Shown: piece after piece, positions 25,885 through 33,020 of the stretch
Numbering within the stretch: the first letter of the stretch is position 1
How the letters are laid out: each line of letters opens with the position of its first letter
NCBI GenBank assembly: GCA_944375715.1
Contig: CALWAP010000022.1
Location: 1-33,587 of the forward strand
From: an uncultured Clostridia bacterium
Lineage (GTDB): Bacteria; Bacillota; Clostridia; Oscillospirales; Butyricicoccaceae
Reading direction: 5' to 3'
DNA length: 33,587 nt
The notes under the pieces: model-generated
Seen by the model: the letters and a program-made list of their open reading frames with translations, nothing else
Databases searched by the model: none
Told to the model about the DNA's origin: nothing
Position numbers and translations under genes: made by a program

Positions 25885-26889
25885 TCAATATTTTGCCCAG
25901 CTTTTAGGCACAAACAGGTCTTCATATCTGGCAACTGCAAACCTGTCGGTCATGCCGGCCACATAATCTCGGGCAGCTTCTTCCCGCCCATATTTTTCAA
26001 CCGAATCAACATACTCACCCGGCATTTTTTCCGGGTTTTTGCAGAAATACTCATACATCCTTCTGAGTATGTCCATCCCTTTAGTTTCCTCGCTTTTGGC
26101 CTTGGGATTTCGGTAGACATTTTCGAACATAAATTCTCTTAAATCTTCCATGGCGCCGGCATACAGCTCATCAAGTCCTATGGCATGGTTGATTTCACCG
26201 TATTCTACCATTTTGCATACCAGGGTATTTATCCTCCTGCTATGGCTGTGGCCCAGTATATCTGCTATGTCCCGGGGAATGTCCTCCTCCTTTAAAATAT
26301 CGCCCCTTATGGCATCGTCTATGTCGTGGTTTATGTAGGCTATCCTGTCGGCAAACCTAATGATTTGCCCTTCCAGAGTTTCGGGCAAGGCTGCGCCCGT
26401 ATGGCGGAGTATTCCCTGTCTCACCTCATAGGTCAAATTCAGTCCTCTGCCGTTTTTCTCCAGTTTTTCAACTACGCGCAGGCTATGTTCGTTATGCCTG
26501 AAACCTCCCGGTACCACTTCATCCAAAGCCTTTTCACCGGCATGCCCGAAGGGCGTGTGCCCAAGGTCATGCCCCAAAGCTATTGCCTCCGCCAGGTCCT
26601 CATTAAGGGCAAGAGCCCTTGCCACAGTCCTGGATATCTGAGAAACTTCCAAGGTATGGGTCAGCCTTGTCCGGTAATGATCGCCCGAAGGCGAGAGAAA
26701 ACACTGAGTCTTATGCTTGAGTCGCCTGAAGGATTTGCAGTGTATTATCCTGTCGCGATCCCGCATGAAGCATGTGCGAAGGCTGTCGGGCGCCTCGGCC
26801 CTTTCCCTGCCCCTTGATTTTTCCGAAAGGCAAGCTAAGGAAGAAAGCAGCATCCTCTCGTTGTCCTCAAGCTTTTCCCTTACGAACAT
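25885..26889 (-). CDS. dgt: Deoxyguanosinetriphosphate triphosphohydrolase-like protein
   Basis: An HD-domain dNTPase-like enzyme that removes triphosphate from deoxynucleotides and may tune dNTP pools. From ATG 26889 (GGGAGG upstream) it has 334 residues, the shorter type 2 form common in Bacillota. The metal-binding set is clear: H78 in TRLTHTLE, H107-D108 in GHDLGHTPFGH, and a later aspartate in RFADRIAYINHDIDD. An in-frame extension to 26979 lacks a ribosome binding site. It precedes dnaG and rpoD, placing nucleotide-pool control beside priming and transcription. A short AT-rich gap upstream holds -10-like sequence (TATTAT near 26935) without a good -35. Confidence 0.93.
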   Translation of the reverse strand: MFVREKLEDNERMLLSSLACLSEKSRGRERAEAPDSLRTCFMRDRDRIIHCKSFRRLKHKTQCFLSPSGDHYRTRLTHTLEVSQISRTVARALALNEDLAEAIALGHDLGHTPFGHAGEKALDEVVPGGFRHNEHSLRVVEKLEKNGRGLNLTYEVRQGILRHTGAALPETLEGQIIRFADRIAYINHDIDDAIRGDILKEEDIPRDIADILGHSHSRRINTLVCKMVEYGEINHAIGLDELYAGAMEDLREFMFENVYRNPKAKSEETKGMDILRRMYEYFCKNPEKMPGEYVDSVEKYGREEAARDYVAGMTDRFAVARYEDLFVPKSWAKY

Positions 26890-26984
26890 ATTGCCGCCTC
26901 CCTTTTTCAATTTGCACACTTCTTCAGACTCTATAATATAATACGCAAAAGACCTCGGTTTTTCTTCTTTTAAAAACAAAAATT

Positions 26985-27611
26985 TTATTTAATTTTTTTT
27001 GCGAAAAGCTTTTCGCCTCGGCCCTCGGGAGTTACCTGCCCATTTGTAACATCGATTATTTTCGCCTTAAAGCTTTCAAACTTTTCAGAAGGCATAAAAA
27101 GCTCAATACCGACGCTAGCGGCATATTCGGTATTGGTTTCCTCAGCCTCAAAGTCGGGAAGATATTTTCTTACCGTTTCCAAAAGACTGTATGGGCAGTC
27201 TATGAAAACTTCCCTGTGGGGCTGCATGACCGCGATGCCTGCGGCATCTAAAGCCAGCTTGGCTGTCTTGCCGTACGCCCTCGTAAGCCCTCCTGCGCCC
27301 AAAAGGATCCCGCCGAAATATCTTACGGTGACGCAAAGAACATCAAAAACCTCTTCTTTGCGAAAGACTTCCAAAGTAGGCATGCCGGCTGTACCCTGGG
27401 GTTCGCCGCCATCCGAGAAGCGCATCACGCCATTTTTAAGATGATATGCGTAAACAACTGTACTTGCGTCCCAATATTTTTTCTTTTGTGCCGCTATTAT
27501 ATTGTTTGCTTCCTCCGCAGTCTCCACTTTATAAATATGCCCGATAAAGCGAGACTTTTTTTCTATAAGTTGGTCTTCACCTTCAGATGCCGGAACCTTA
27601 TAATTCTCCAT
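26985..27611 (-). CDS. yigZ: YigZ/IMPACT family protein
   Basis: A 208-residue protein of the UPF0029/IMPACT family (YigZ in E. coli, YvyE in Bacillus). Its biochemical role is unsettled; a link to translation factors has been suggested from structure. The N-terminal domain shows the family signature RFSDGGEPQGTAGMP near 63-77 and VRYFGGILLGAGGL near 95-108. The C-terminal ferredoxin-like DUF1949 domain follows from about 135. Its ATG lies within the last codons of hflX (14-base overlap, AGGAGAGGG inside hflX), so translation is probably coupled. Confidence 0.93.
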   Translation of the reverse strand: MENYKVPASEGEDQLIEKKSRFIGHIYKVETAEEANNIIAAQKKKYWDASTVVYAYHLKNGVMRFSDGGEPQGTAGMPTLEVFRKEEVFDVLCVTVRYFGGILLGAGGLTRAYGKTAKLALDAAGIAVMQPHREVFIDCPYSLLETVRKYLPDFEAEETNTEYAASVGIELFMPSEKFESFKAKIIDVTNGQVTPEGRGEKLFAKKIK

Positions 27612-28920
27612 CTTCCCTCTCCTGTTCTTTCGGAAGGTATTTTTTTACGCTTCCCAGCGCTCTCATATCACATACAGCTTCTATTTTTATACCCATTTCG
27701 GTATATTCGGCCGATACGACATTGGCCTGCTTGTAAAGCCAATCGAGAAGCGAACCGTCGGAATACGGCAATATGAAACTCACTTTTCTTGTATCCCTGT
27801 CAAGTATTTCCTCTATTTTATTTTTTAAAGCATCCATCCCTATGCCTTTGACAGCTGAACAATAAACACAGCCAGGCTGCCTGGGCAACATGCTTTCCGG
27901 CAGCTTGTCTATCTTGTTGAAAAGCATTATCCTCGGCGTTTCTCCGGCTCCGAGTTCGCGGATCAGGCCTTCCACGACATCCGCCTGCTGGGGCCAATTT
28001 TCGTCTGAAGCATCAATAACATGGATAAGTATATCGGCATACACCAGCTCCTCCAACGTGGCCCGGAAAGCGTCAACAAGGTGATGCGGAAGGTTCCTTA
28101 TAAATCCAACAGTATCGGAAATAAGTATTTTCCTGCCATCAGTGGTCTCCATTGACCTTGTCGTCGGGTCAAGGGTATCAAAAAGACGATTGTTTGCCTG
28201 TATACCGGCACCCGTCAGGCTGTTCAAAAGCGTGGATTTTCCGGCGTTGGTATATCCCACTATACAGACAAGCTTCATTTCATTTTCCAGCCTTTTTCTT
28301 CTCTGAGTGGAACGCACCTTCTTTACGGCGGCTATTTCCTCCTCCAGCTTTTGTATCTTCCTTCTGATATGCCTTCGGTCGGTTTCCAGCTGGGTTTCTC
28401 CAGGTCCCCTGGTGCCTATGGGGCTGCGCCCGCCGCTGGCCGTCTGTCTTACCAGGTGTCCCCACATTCCGGAAAGCCTGGGCAATATATATTTATATTG
28501 CGCCAACTCGACCTGCAGCTTTCCTTCGCTTGTTTTAGCCCTGTCCGCAAAAATATCAAGAATAAGGGCGTTGCGGTCTATAACGCGGCAGTTTAATTCC
28601 TTTTCCAAAGCCCTTGTCTGAGATGGGGATATTTCATTGTCAAAAACGACCAGCTCAATATCATTCTCTTTTATAAGAGCCGCTATTTCGGAGGCTTTTC
28701 CCTCACCTATAAAAGTCCTGGGATCGGGCGAAGCCCTGTTTTGCATGAACCGCAGAAGCGTTTCGCCTCCTGCGGTCTTTACCAGCTCTTCCAGCTCATT
28801 CATAGTATCCTCGTCAGAGCTTTCAAAATCGCGCAGACCCGGACAGCATAACCCGACGATGGCAGTACGTTCCTTTTCTGAAACATTGTTTTTGTCTGCG
28901 GGAGATATGTTTTCACTCAT
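27598..28920 (-). CDS. hflX: Ribosome-associated GTPase HflX
   Basis: HflX binds the large ribosomal subunit and splits stalled or heat-damaged 70S ribosomes. The 440 residues have the N-terminal HflX domain with SPDPRTFIGEGKA near 65-76 and the glycine-rich SGGRSPIGTRGPGETQLE linker near 162-179. The G domain shows G1 GYTNAGKS at 222-229, G3 DTVG at 269-272 and G4 NKID at 335-338. A short C-terminal domain ends in an acidic tail overlapping yigZ. A modest TGAGGTTC precedes ATG 28920. It is divergent from dinB, and its promoter region holds a good TTGACA but an imperfect -10. Confidence 0.96.
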   Translation of the reverse strand: MSENISPADKNNVSEKERTAIVGLCCPGLRDFESSDEDTMNELEELVKTAGGETLLRFMQNRASPDPRTFIGEGKASEIAALIKENDIELVVFDNEISPSQTRALEKELNCRVIDRNALILDIFADRAKTSEGKLQVELAQYKYILPRLSGMWGHLVRQTASGGRSPIGTRGPGETQLETDRRHIRRKIQKLEEEIAAVKKVRSTQRRKRLENEMKLVCIVGYTNAGKSTLLNSLTGAGIQANNRLFDTLDPTTRSMETTDGRKILISDTVGFIRNLPHHLVDAFRATLEELVYADILIHVIDASDENWPQQADVVEGLIRELGAGETPRIMLFNKIDKLPESMLPRQPGCVYCSAVKGIGMDALKNKIEEILDRDTRKVSFILPYSDGSLLDWLYKQANVVSAEYTEMGIKIEAVCDMRALGSVKKYLPKEQEREDGEL

Positions 28921-28960
28921 TATCTGAACCTCAAAACTATATTTTTACGCATAACTACCT

Positions 28961-28988
28961 ATATTAACAGTATACTCTTTTTTGTCAA
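28961..28988 (-). promoter_or_regulatory. Possible promoter of hflX
   Basis: Minus strand: TTGACA (28983-28988) with TAATAT (28961-28966) after 16 bases. The -35 is perfect, the -10 poor, hence modest confidence. Confidence 0.5.
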
Positions 28989-29010
28989 TTTTAGCAAGTA
29001 CGTCGCCCTA

Positions 29011-29039
29011 TTTACATCGAACAAATGTTCTGATATAAT
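29011..29039 (+). promoter_or_regulatory. SOS promoter of dinB with LexA box in the spacer
   Basis: TTTACA (29011-29016), a 17-base spacer and perfect TATAAT (29034-29039). The spacer contains CGAACAAATGTTCT (29018-29031), 12 of 14 matches to the Bacillus-type LexA box. LexA binding there would block polymerase directly. Confidence 0.9.
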
Positions 29040-29072
29040 GTAACTATGATTTGTTATTAAAGGAGGGCATTT

Positions 29073-30329
29073 ATGGCGCGCACTGTGTTCCATGTCGATG
29101 TAAATTCAGCTTTTCTTTCATGGTCGGCTGTTCAGATGCTGAGAAACGGATATGACACGGATCTGCGTCTTATCCCCTCCGCCATAGGCGGTGACGAGGA
29201 AAAACGCAAAGGAATAGTCCTGGCAAAATCCATACCGGCGAAAAAATACGGTGTGATCACGGGAGAGCCTTTATGGCAGGCAAGGAAAAAATGCCCTGAG
29301 CTTGTTATTGTCCCGGCAAATTACGGCCTTTATTCCCGTATGTCTTCCCTTTTTACAGAAATAATCGACCACGAGTTCCCTGTTTGGCAAAAATATTCTG
29401 TAGATGAGTGTTTTATCGACTGTACGGGTATGGAAGGCATCAGAGGCGATCCCATTCAATCGGCGGAGGCACTGCGTTCCGAAATAAAGGAACGCCTGGG
29501 TTTCACGGTAAGCATCGGTGTTTCTTCTTGCAAGGTTCTGGCAAAAATGGCGGGAGAACTGAAAAAGCCCGACGCCGTTTCCTCCATATTCCCGTACGAG
29601 GTAGAAAAAAAGCTATGGCCGCTGCCGGTAGATGAACTTTTCATGGTAGGGCGCTCTACTGCAAGAGCTCTTAACCTTATGGGGATATCTCAAATAGGGG
29701 ATCTGGCCAAAACCGACCCTGAAATAATGAAAAAACGATTTGGGAAGCATGGTCTTTCGATATGGCTATATGCCAACGGCATAGACCAGGAACCTGTGGT
29801 AAGCACCATGCGAGAAGAACCTAAAAGCTGTTCGCAGTCGGTCACACTTCCCCATGATATGTCATGCGAAAAAGATATTATACCCGTCATATCGAGGCTT
29901 TGCGCCGCTCTTGCATACCGCCTAAGGCGTCTGGGCAAATGCTGCTGCGAGGTGACGGTATTTTTCAAGGACGATAAATTTGTAACCGTTTCCAGGCAGC
30001 AGAGGCTTTTCCGCCCCACTGACATATCAGGAGAGCTTTTTGAAAAAACAAGGTCCCTTTTCAGGCTGATATATGACGGCAGGCCCATAAGAGCTTTGGG
30101 AATAGGTTTCTCTGCACTCACCCCCAAGGAAGGATGCGCTTTTACTCTTTTTGACGATCCTGCAAATCTGGGACGCAAATTCGCCATAGACGCCGCGGCC
30201 GACAGCGTGCGCAGCCGTTTCGGCGGAGAATCTCTGCTGCCGGCGTCGGCATTGATCTCCCCGACTTTTGAGCATCTCAAACGGTTTGAGCCGAATGAGG
30301 GTCATATAAGGACCGTGTGCCCTTTTTAA
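29073..30329 (+). CDS. dinB: Y-family DNA polymerase IV
   Basis: Error-prone translesion polymerase induced by DNA damage. The 418 residues show the Y-family palm: FHVDVNSAF with metal ligand D8 near the start, AKKYGVITGEPLWQA for the fingers, and the catalytic SVDE at 109-112 (D111, E112). The thumb includes SIGVSSCKVLAKMAGELKKP and a helix-hairpin-helix near 190-215; the little finger follows to the end. The C-terminus EGHIRTVCPF lacks a clear QLxLF-type beta-clamp motif. AAAGGAGGG precedes ATG 29073. The LexA-box promoter makes SOS control very likely. Confidence 0.95.
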   Translation: MARTVFHVDVNSAFLSWSAVQMLRNGYDTDLRLIPSAIGGDEEKRKGIVLAKSIPAKKYGVITGEPLWQARKKCPELVIVPANYGLYSRMSSLFTEIIDHEFPVWQKYSVDECFIDCTGMEGIRGDPIQSAEALRSEIKERLGFTVSIGVSSCKVLAKMAGELKKPDAVSSIFPYEVEKKLWPLPVDELFMVGRSTARALNLMGISQIGDLAKTDPEIMKKRFGKHGLSIWLYANGIDQEPVVSTMREEPKSCSQSVTLPHDMSCEKDIIPVISRLCAALAYRLRRLGKCCCEVTVFFKDDKFVTVSRQQRLFRPTDISGELFEKTRSLFRLIYDGRPIRALGIGFSALTPKEGCAFTLFDDPANLGRKFAIDAAADSVRSRFGGESLLPASALISPTFEHLKRFEPNEGHIRTVCPF

Positions 30330-30335
30330 AGCAGT

Positions 30336-30364
30336 TTGACCTTATGACCACAGGATGTTATACT
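30336..30364 (+). promoter_or_regulatory. Sigma-A promoter of the MerR-family gene
   Basis: TTGACC (30336-30341), 17-base spacer, TATACT (30359-30364), lying just after the dinB stop. The spacer is normal length, not the stretched 19-20 bases typical of MerR-activated promoters. Confidence 0.75.
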
Positions 30365-30394
30365 TTTGTTATCAGACAAAAAAGGAGGTGCAGC

Positions 30395-30865
30395 ATGTCA
30401 TACAGCATAGGCCAGGCGGCAAAATTGTTGGGTATAGCCCCATCCACGCTCCGCTTCTATGATAAGGAAGGGCTGCTGCCGTTTATGGAAAGGAACAAAA
30501 ACGGCGTCAGAATCTTTAAAGAATCGGATATGGAATGGCTTTTTACGATAGAATGTCTGAAACAAACAGGCATGCCGATAAAGGACATAAAAACCTTCAT
30601 CGACTGGTGTATAGAAGGAGACAGCACCATAGCCCAAAGGCTGGAGCTGATAAAAAATCAGCAGCGCAGCGTAATGAAACAGATAGAACACCTAAAAAAA
30701 CATTTGGGGCTGCTGAATTATAAGCAGTGGTATTACGAAACAGCACTTGAGCATGGCTCCTGTTCTGTGCATGACGGCATAAAGGAGGAAGATGTCCCCG
30801 AACAGTTTCGACCATATATATCTTCAAAAAACTCTCTACGAAACAAACAGGCCGTTTGCAAATAA
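30395..30865 (+). CDS. MerR-family transcriptional regulator
   Basis: A 156-residue regulator. The N-terminal winged helix begins MSYSIGQAAKLLGIAPSTLR with FYDKEGLLP at about 22-30, the classic MerR DNA-binding layout, followed by a long dimerisation helix near 80-115. The effector region holds one cysteine in CIEGD and HGSCSVHDG near 127-135, but no clear metal-binding pair, so the inducer is unknown; MerR proteins of this size often sense organic compounds. AAGGAGGTG precedes ATG 30395; the longer frame from 30317 overlaps dinB and the promoter. Its target may be itself, as no neighbouring transporter or enzyme gene is co-oriented. It ends within a hairpin shared with rpmE. Confidence 0.88.
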   Translation: MSYSIGQAAKLLGIAPSTLRFYDKEGLLPFMERNKNGVRIFKESDMEWLFTIECLKQTGMPIKDIKTFIDWCIEGDSTIAQRLELIKNQQRSVMKQIEHLKKHLGLLNYKQWYYETALEHGSCSVHDGIKEEDVPEQFRPYISSKNSLRNKQAVCK

Positions 30866-30882
30866 AGCAAACGGCCTTGTTC
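30841..30882. terminator. Bidirectional terminator between the MerR gene and rpmE
   Basis: GGCCGTTTGC (30850-30859), loop, GCAAACGGCC (30867-30876). The MerR stop codon lies in the loop. On the minus strand TGTTTGTTT follows; on the plus strand TTGTT. Confidence 0.82.
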
Positions 30883-30894
30883 AGCTGATACAAA

Positions 30895-31098
30895 TCAGTC
30901 TTCGATATTAAACCTCTTCTTAAAGCGTTCTACACGTCCGCCCGTATCAACCAGCTTCTGCTTGCCGGTAAAGAACGGATGGCAGTTGGAGCAAATTTCA
31001 ACGCGGATATTCTCCTTGGTAGAACCTGTCTCAAAAGTATTGCCGCAGGCGCACCTTACGGTTGTCCTGTAATACTTGGGATGGATTCCCTCTTTCAT
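30895..31098 (-). CDS. rpmE: 50S ribosomal protein L31, zinc-binding type
   Basis: A 67-residue ribosomal protein. The zinc ligands are C16 and C18 in RCACG and C36 and C39 in CSNCH, so it is the zinc-containing (C+) paralogue, used when zinc is sufficient. The family motifs KEGIHPKYY at the start, HPFFTGKQ near 40-47 and VERFKKRF at the end are present. A GAGGTGA ribosome binding site precedes ATG 31098. It is monocistronic, with its own promoter at 31143-31171 and a hairpin downstream. Confidence 0.98.
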   Translation of the reverse strand: MKEGIHPKYYRTTVRCACGNTFETGSTKENIRVEICSNCHPFFTGKQKLVDTGGRVERFKKRFNIED

Positions 31099-31142
31099 GT
31101 CTATCTCACCTCACAATGAACACGGAATAACAAACACTGATT

Positions 31143-31171
31143 ATAATATCACTTCAAGATCATAAATGCAA
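31143..31171 (-). promoter_or_regulatory. Sigma-A promoter of rpmE
   Basis: Minus strand: TTGCAT (31166-31171), 17-base spacer, TATTAT (31143-31148). Confidence 0.7.
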
Positions 31172-31214
31172 TACCAAATTGCAAAAAAACCAATTATTTT
31201 TTGAATAAAAAAGA

Positions 31215-31243
31215 TTGACTTTTTAAGGCTTATATTTGATAAT
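31215..31243 (+). promoter_or_regulatory. Probable promoter of the foldase gene
   Basis: TTGACT (31215-31220), 17-base spacer, GATAAT (31238-31243). The leader to the start codon is about 75 bases and AT-rich, with no evident structured element. Confidence 0.62.
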
Positions 31244-31324
31244 TTACATGTTCATAACATAGCTGTCAAGAGTTTATTGTAAAATGATTGGCAGTAATTT
31301 TTAAAGTTAAGAGGTTTTAAAATT

Positions 31325-32914
31325 ATGGGAAAAGGTTCAAGAACTCGCCTTTCGCATGATAGCGAACAGGTAAACGCAAATCAAGGAAAAGCCTCCGGCA
31401 AATCGTCAGGCAAAATGCTGCGCAATGTTGCCATTATACTGCTTGTGTTAGCTTTTGCCGGTGTTGGGATATTCGGGCTTTTGTCCAAAACGGGATTTCT
31501 AATGGGCAAGCTGGCCGCTTATGATGTCGGCGATCAGGAAATAAGCGCATTGGAATACAGGATATATTATAAAGATGCCGAAATCAACCTTATAACAAAC
31601 TACGGTTCCACACTTGAGATGTATTACGGTGTCGATTTCACTCAGCCGCTGGAATCCCAAGCTTATGGTGATGGAACATGGGGCGATTTCCTGCATGAAA
31701 GTGCCAAAGCTTCCCTTTTGGAGACCTATTCGCTTTATGGTGAAGCCCTGGAAAACGGATATACCCTTGTTGACGAAAATGACCCCACATACCTCGGTAT
31801 CATGGCAAAGCACAACGCCATGGCAAAGGAATACGAAATGGACCTTGATGAGTATATCAAGAATGTTTATGGCTCGGCTGTAAGCCTTGATGACTTGCAG
31901 CAGTCGGCCAAAATATACGCCACTGCCACCAACTACTATAATGACTATATAGACAGCATCGAGGTAACAGAACAAGAAATTTCGGATTATTACGCCGAAA
32001 AGAGCGCCTCTTTCGATCTTTTCACCTACCGCAGTTATGCGTTTGATTATGAGACCGTAAGCTATACGGAACCCACCGAAGGCGAGGAGCCTGAGGAAGG
32101 CGCTCCTGCCAGCCAGGAAGAGGCTGATGCTCTGACCGAGGCCAATATCGCGGACGCCCAAGCTAAAGCCGATGAATTTATCGAAAAGGTAAATGCCGGA
32201 GCCGATTTCGCAGCGGTAGCCGAGGAATATGACGCCCAGAACGAAAGCGAAGATACCTCAGCCGATGAAACAGAGGACCCCACTTTAACGACCGATGCCG
32301 TTTTGTCCTCTTCCTCGGATATTGACCTGTGGCTGGCCGAGGACGGACGTACCGAGGGTGAGATGACAACTATTGATACCGGCAGCTCCATAACCGTTGT
32401 ATGCTATGTCAGCAGGCGCCTTCCCGAAATCCCCACCGCAACGGTCCGCCATATACTGCTTACCGTTGACAGTGTGTCCGACGATGCAACCGATGAGGAA
32501 AAGGAACTGTCCGAGCAGTCGGATGCCGACGCAAAGGCCAAGATAGAGGAAATCTATGATGAATGGAAATCCGGAGATATGACCGAAGACAGCTTTGCCC
32601 TTCTGGCTATGGAATACAGCGAGGATCTTGGTTCCGTTTCGACGGGAGGACTTATTGAGGACTTTTCCGAGGGCAATATGGTGGCAGAATTTGATGAGTG
32701 GTGTTTTGATGAGTCAAGGCAGCCCGGCGATACTGAAATAGTTAAGTCCAGTTATGGTTATCACCTCATCTACTATGTTTCCCCTGGCGATTCTGAATGG
32801 AGACATATAATAATCTCGCAGCTTAAACTTGACAGCTATAACGAGTATTACGAGACACTGACTGAAAAATATCCCGTCACCGATCATGAGTACGGACAGA
32901 GCCTTGCATATTAA
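31325..32914 (+). CDS. Membrane-anchored parvulin peptidyl-prolyl isomerase (PrsA/SurA-like)
   Basis: An extracytoplasmic folding catalyst for secreted proteins. The 529 residues start with a basic, serine-rich cytoplasmic tail, then one membrane segment at about 33-54 and an N-terminal chaperone-like region. The parvulin domain at about 372-486 begins TVRHILLTV and holds LGSVSTGGLIEDF and SSYGYHLIYYV. Residues 225-365 look like a second, diverged parvulin copy (DEFIEKVNAGADFAAVAEEY, then LWLAEDGRTEGE and VVCYVSRR) broken by acidic low-complexity inserts. A transmembrane anchor, not a lipobox cysteine as in Bacillus PrsA, holds it. AAGAGGTT precedes ATG 31325. Confidence 0.87.
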   Translation: MGKGSRTRLSHDSEQVNANQGKASGKSSGKMLRNVAIILLVLAFAGVGIFGLLSKTGFLMGKLAAYDVGDQEISALEYRIYYKDAEINLITNYGSTLEMYYGVDFTQPLESQAYGDGTWGDFLHESAKASLLETYSLYGEALENGYTLVDENDPTYLGIMAKHNAMAKEYEMDLDEYIKNVYGSAVSLDDLQQSAKIYATATNYYNDYIDSIEVTEQEISDYYAEKSASFDLFTYRSYAFDYETVSYTEPTEGEEPEEGAPASQEEADALTEANIADAQAKADEFIEKVNAGADFAAVAEEYDAQNESEDTSADETEDPTLTTDAVLSSSSDIDLWLAEDGRTEGEMTTIDTGSSITVVCYVSRRLPEIPTATVRHILLTVDSVSDDATDEEKELSEQSDADAKAKIEEIYDEWKSGDMTEDSFALLAMEYSEDLGSVSTGGLIEDFSEGNMVAEFDEWCFDESRQPGDTEIVKSSYGYHLIYYVSPGDSEWRHIIISQLKLDSYNEYYETLTEKYPVTDHEYGQSLAY

Positions 32915-32975
32915 ATAACAACAAAAAAGCGCGCGGCATAAAGGCGCCCGCTCATAAGGAAGTAATTTGATTGTC

Positions 32976-33020
32976 GCAGGACGGCATGGCTGAAAGGTCA
33001 TGCCGTCCTGCCTTTTCTTT
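32976..33020 (+). terminator. Hairpin at the recombinase end, possible terminator
   Basis: A 13-bp perfect inverted repeat (32976-32988 and 32999-33011, loop 32989-32998), followed on the plus strand by CTTTTCTTT. The right arm is the last coding stretch of the recombinase gene; its stop codon opens into the loop. It could stop transcription of the foldase gene entering the element. Confidence 0.6.

Noticed and set aside
26884-26897. LexA-like sequence CGAACATATTGCCG at the dgt start codon
   Set aside because: Only 11 of 14 matches with one broken half, and it spans the start codon and ribosome binding region of dgt. Likely chance; kept out of the SOS set.
27001-27016. 16-base perfect palindrome GCGAAAAGCTTTTCGC near the yigZ stop
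   Set aside because: It encodes the KLFAKK end of YigZ and is followed by A, not T, on the transcribed strand, so it is not a standard terminator.
31499-32161. 220-codon hydrophobic open frame antisense to the foldase gene
   Set aside because: Its hydrophobicity arises from complementing acidic codons of the foldase; no ribosome binding site or homology signal.
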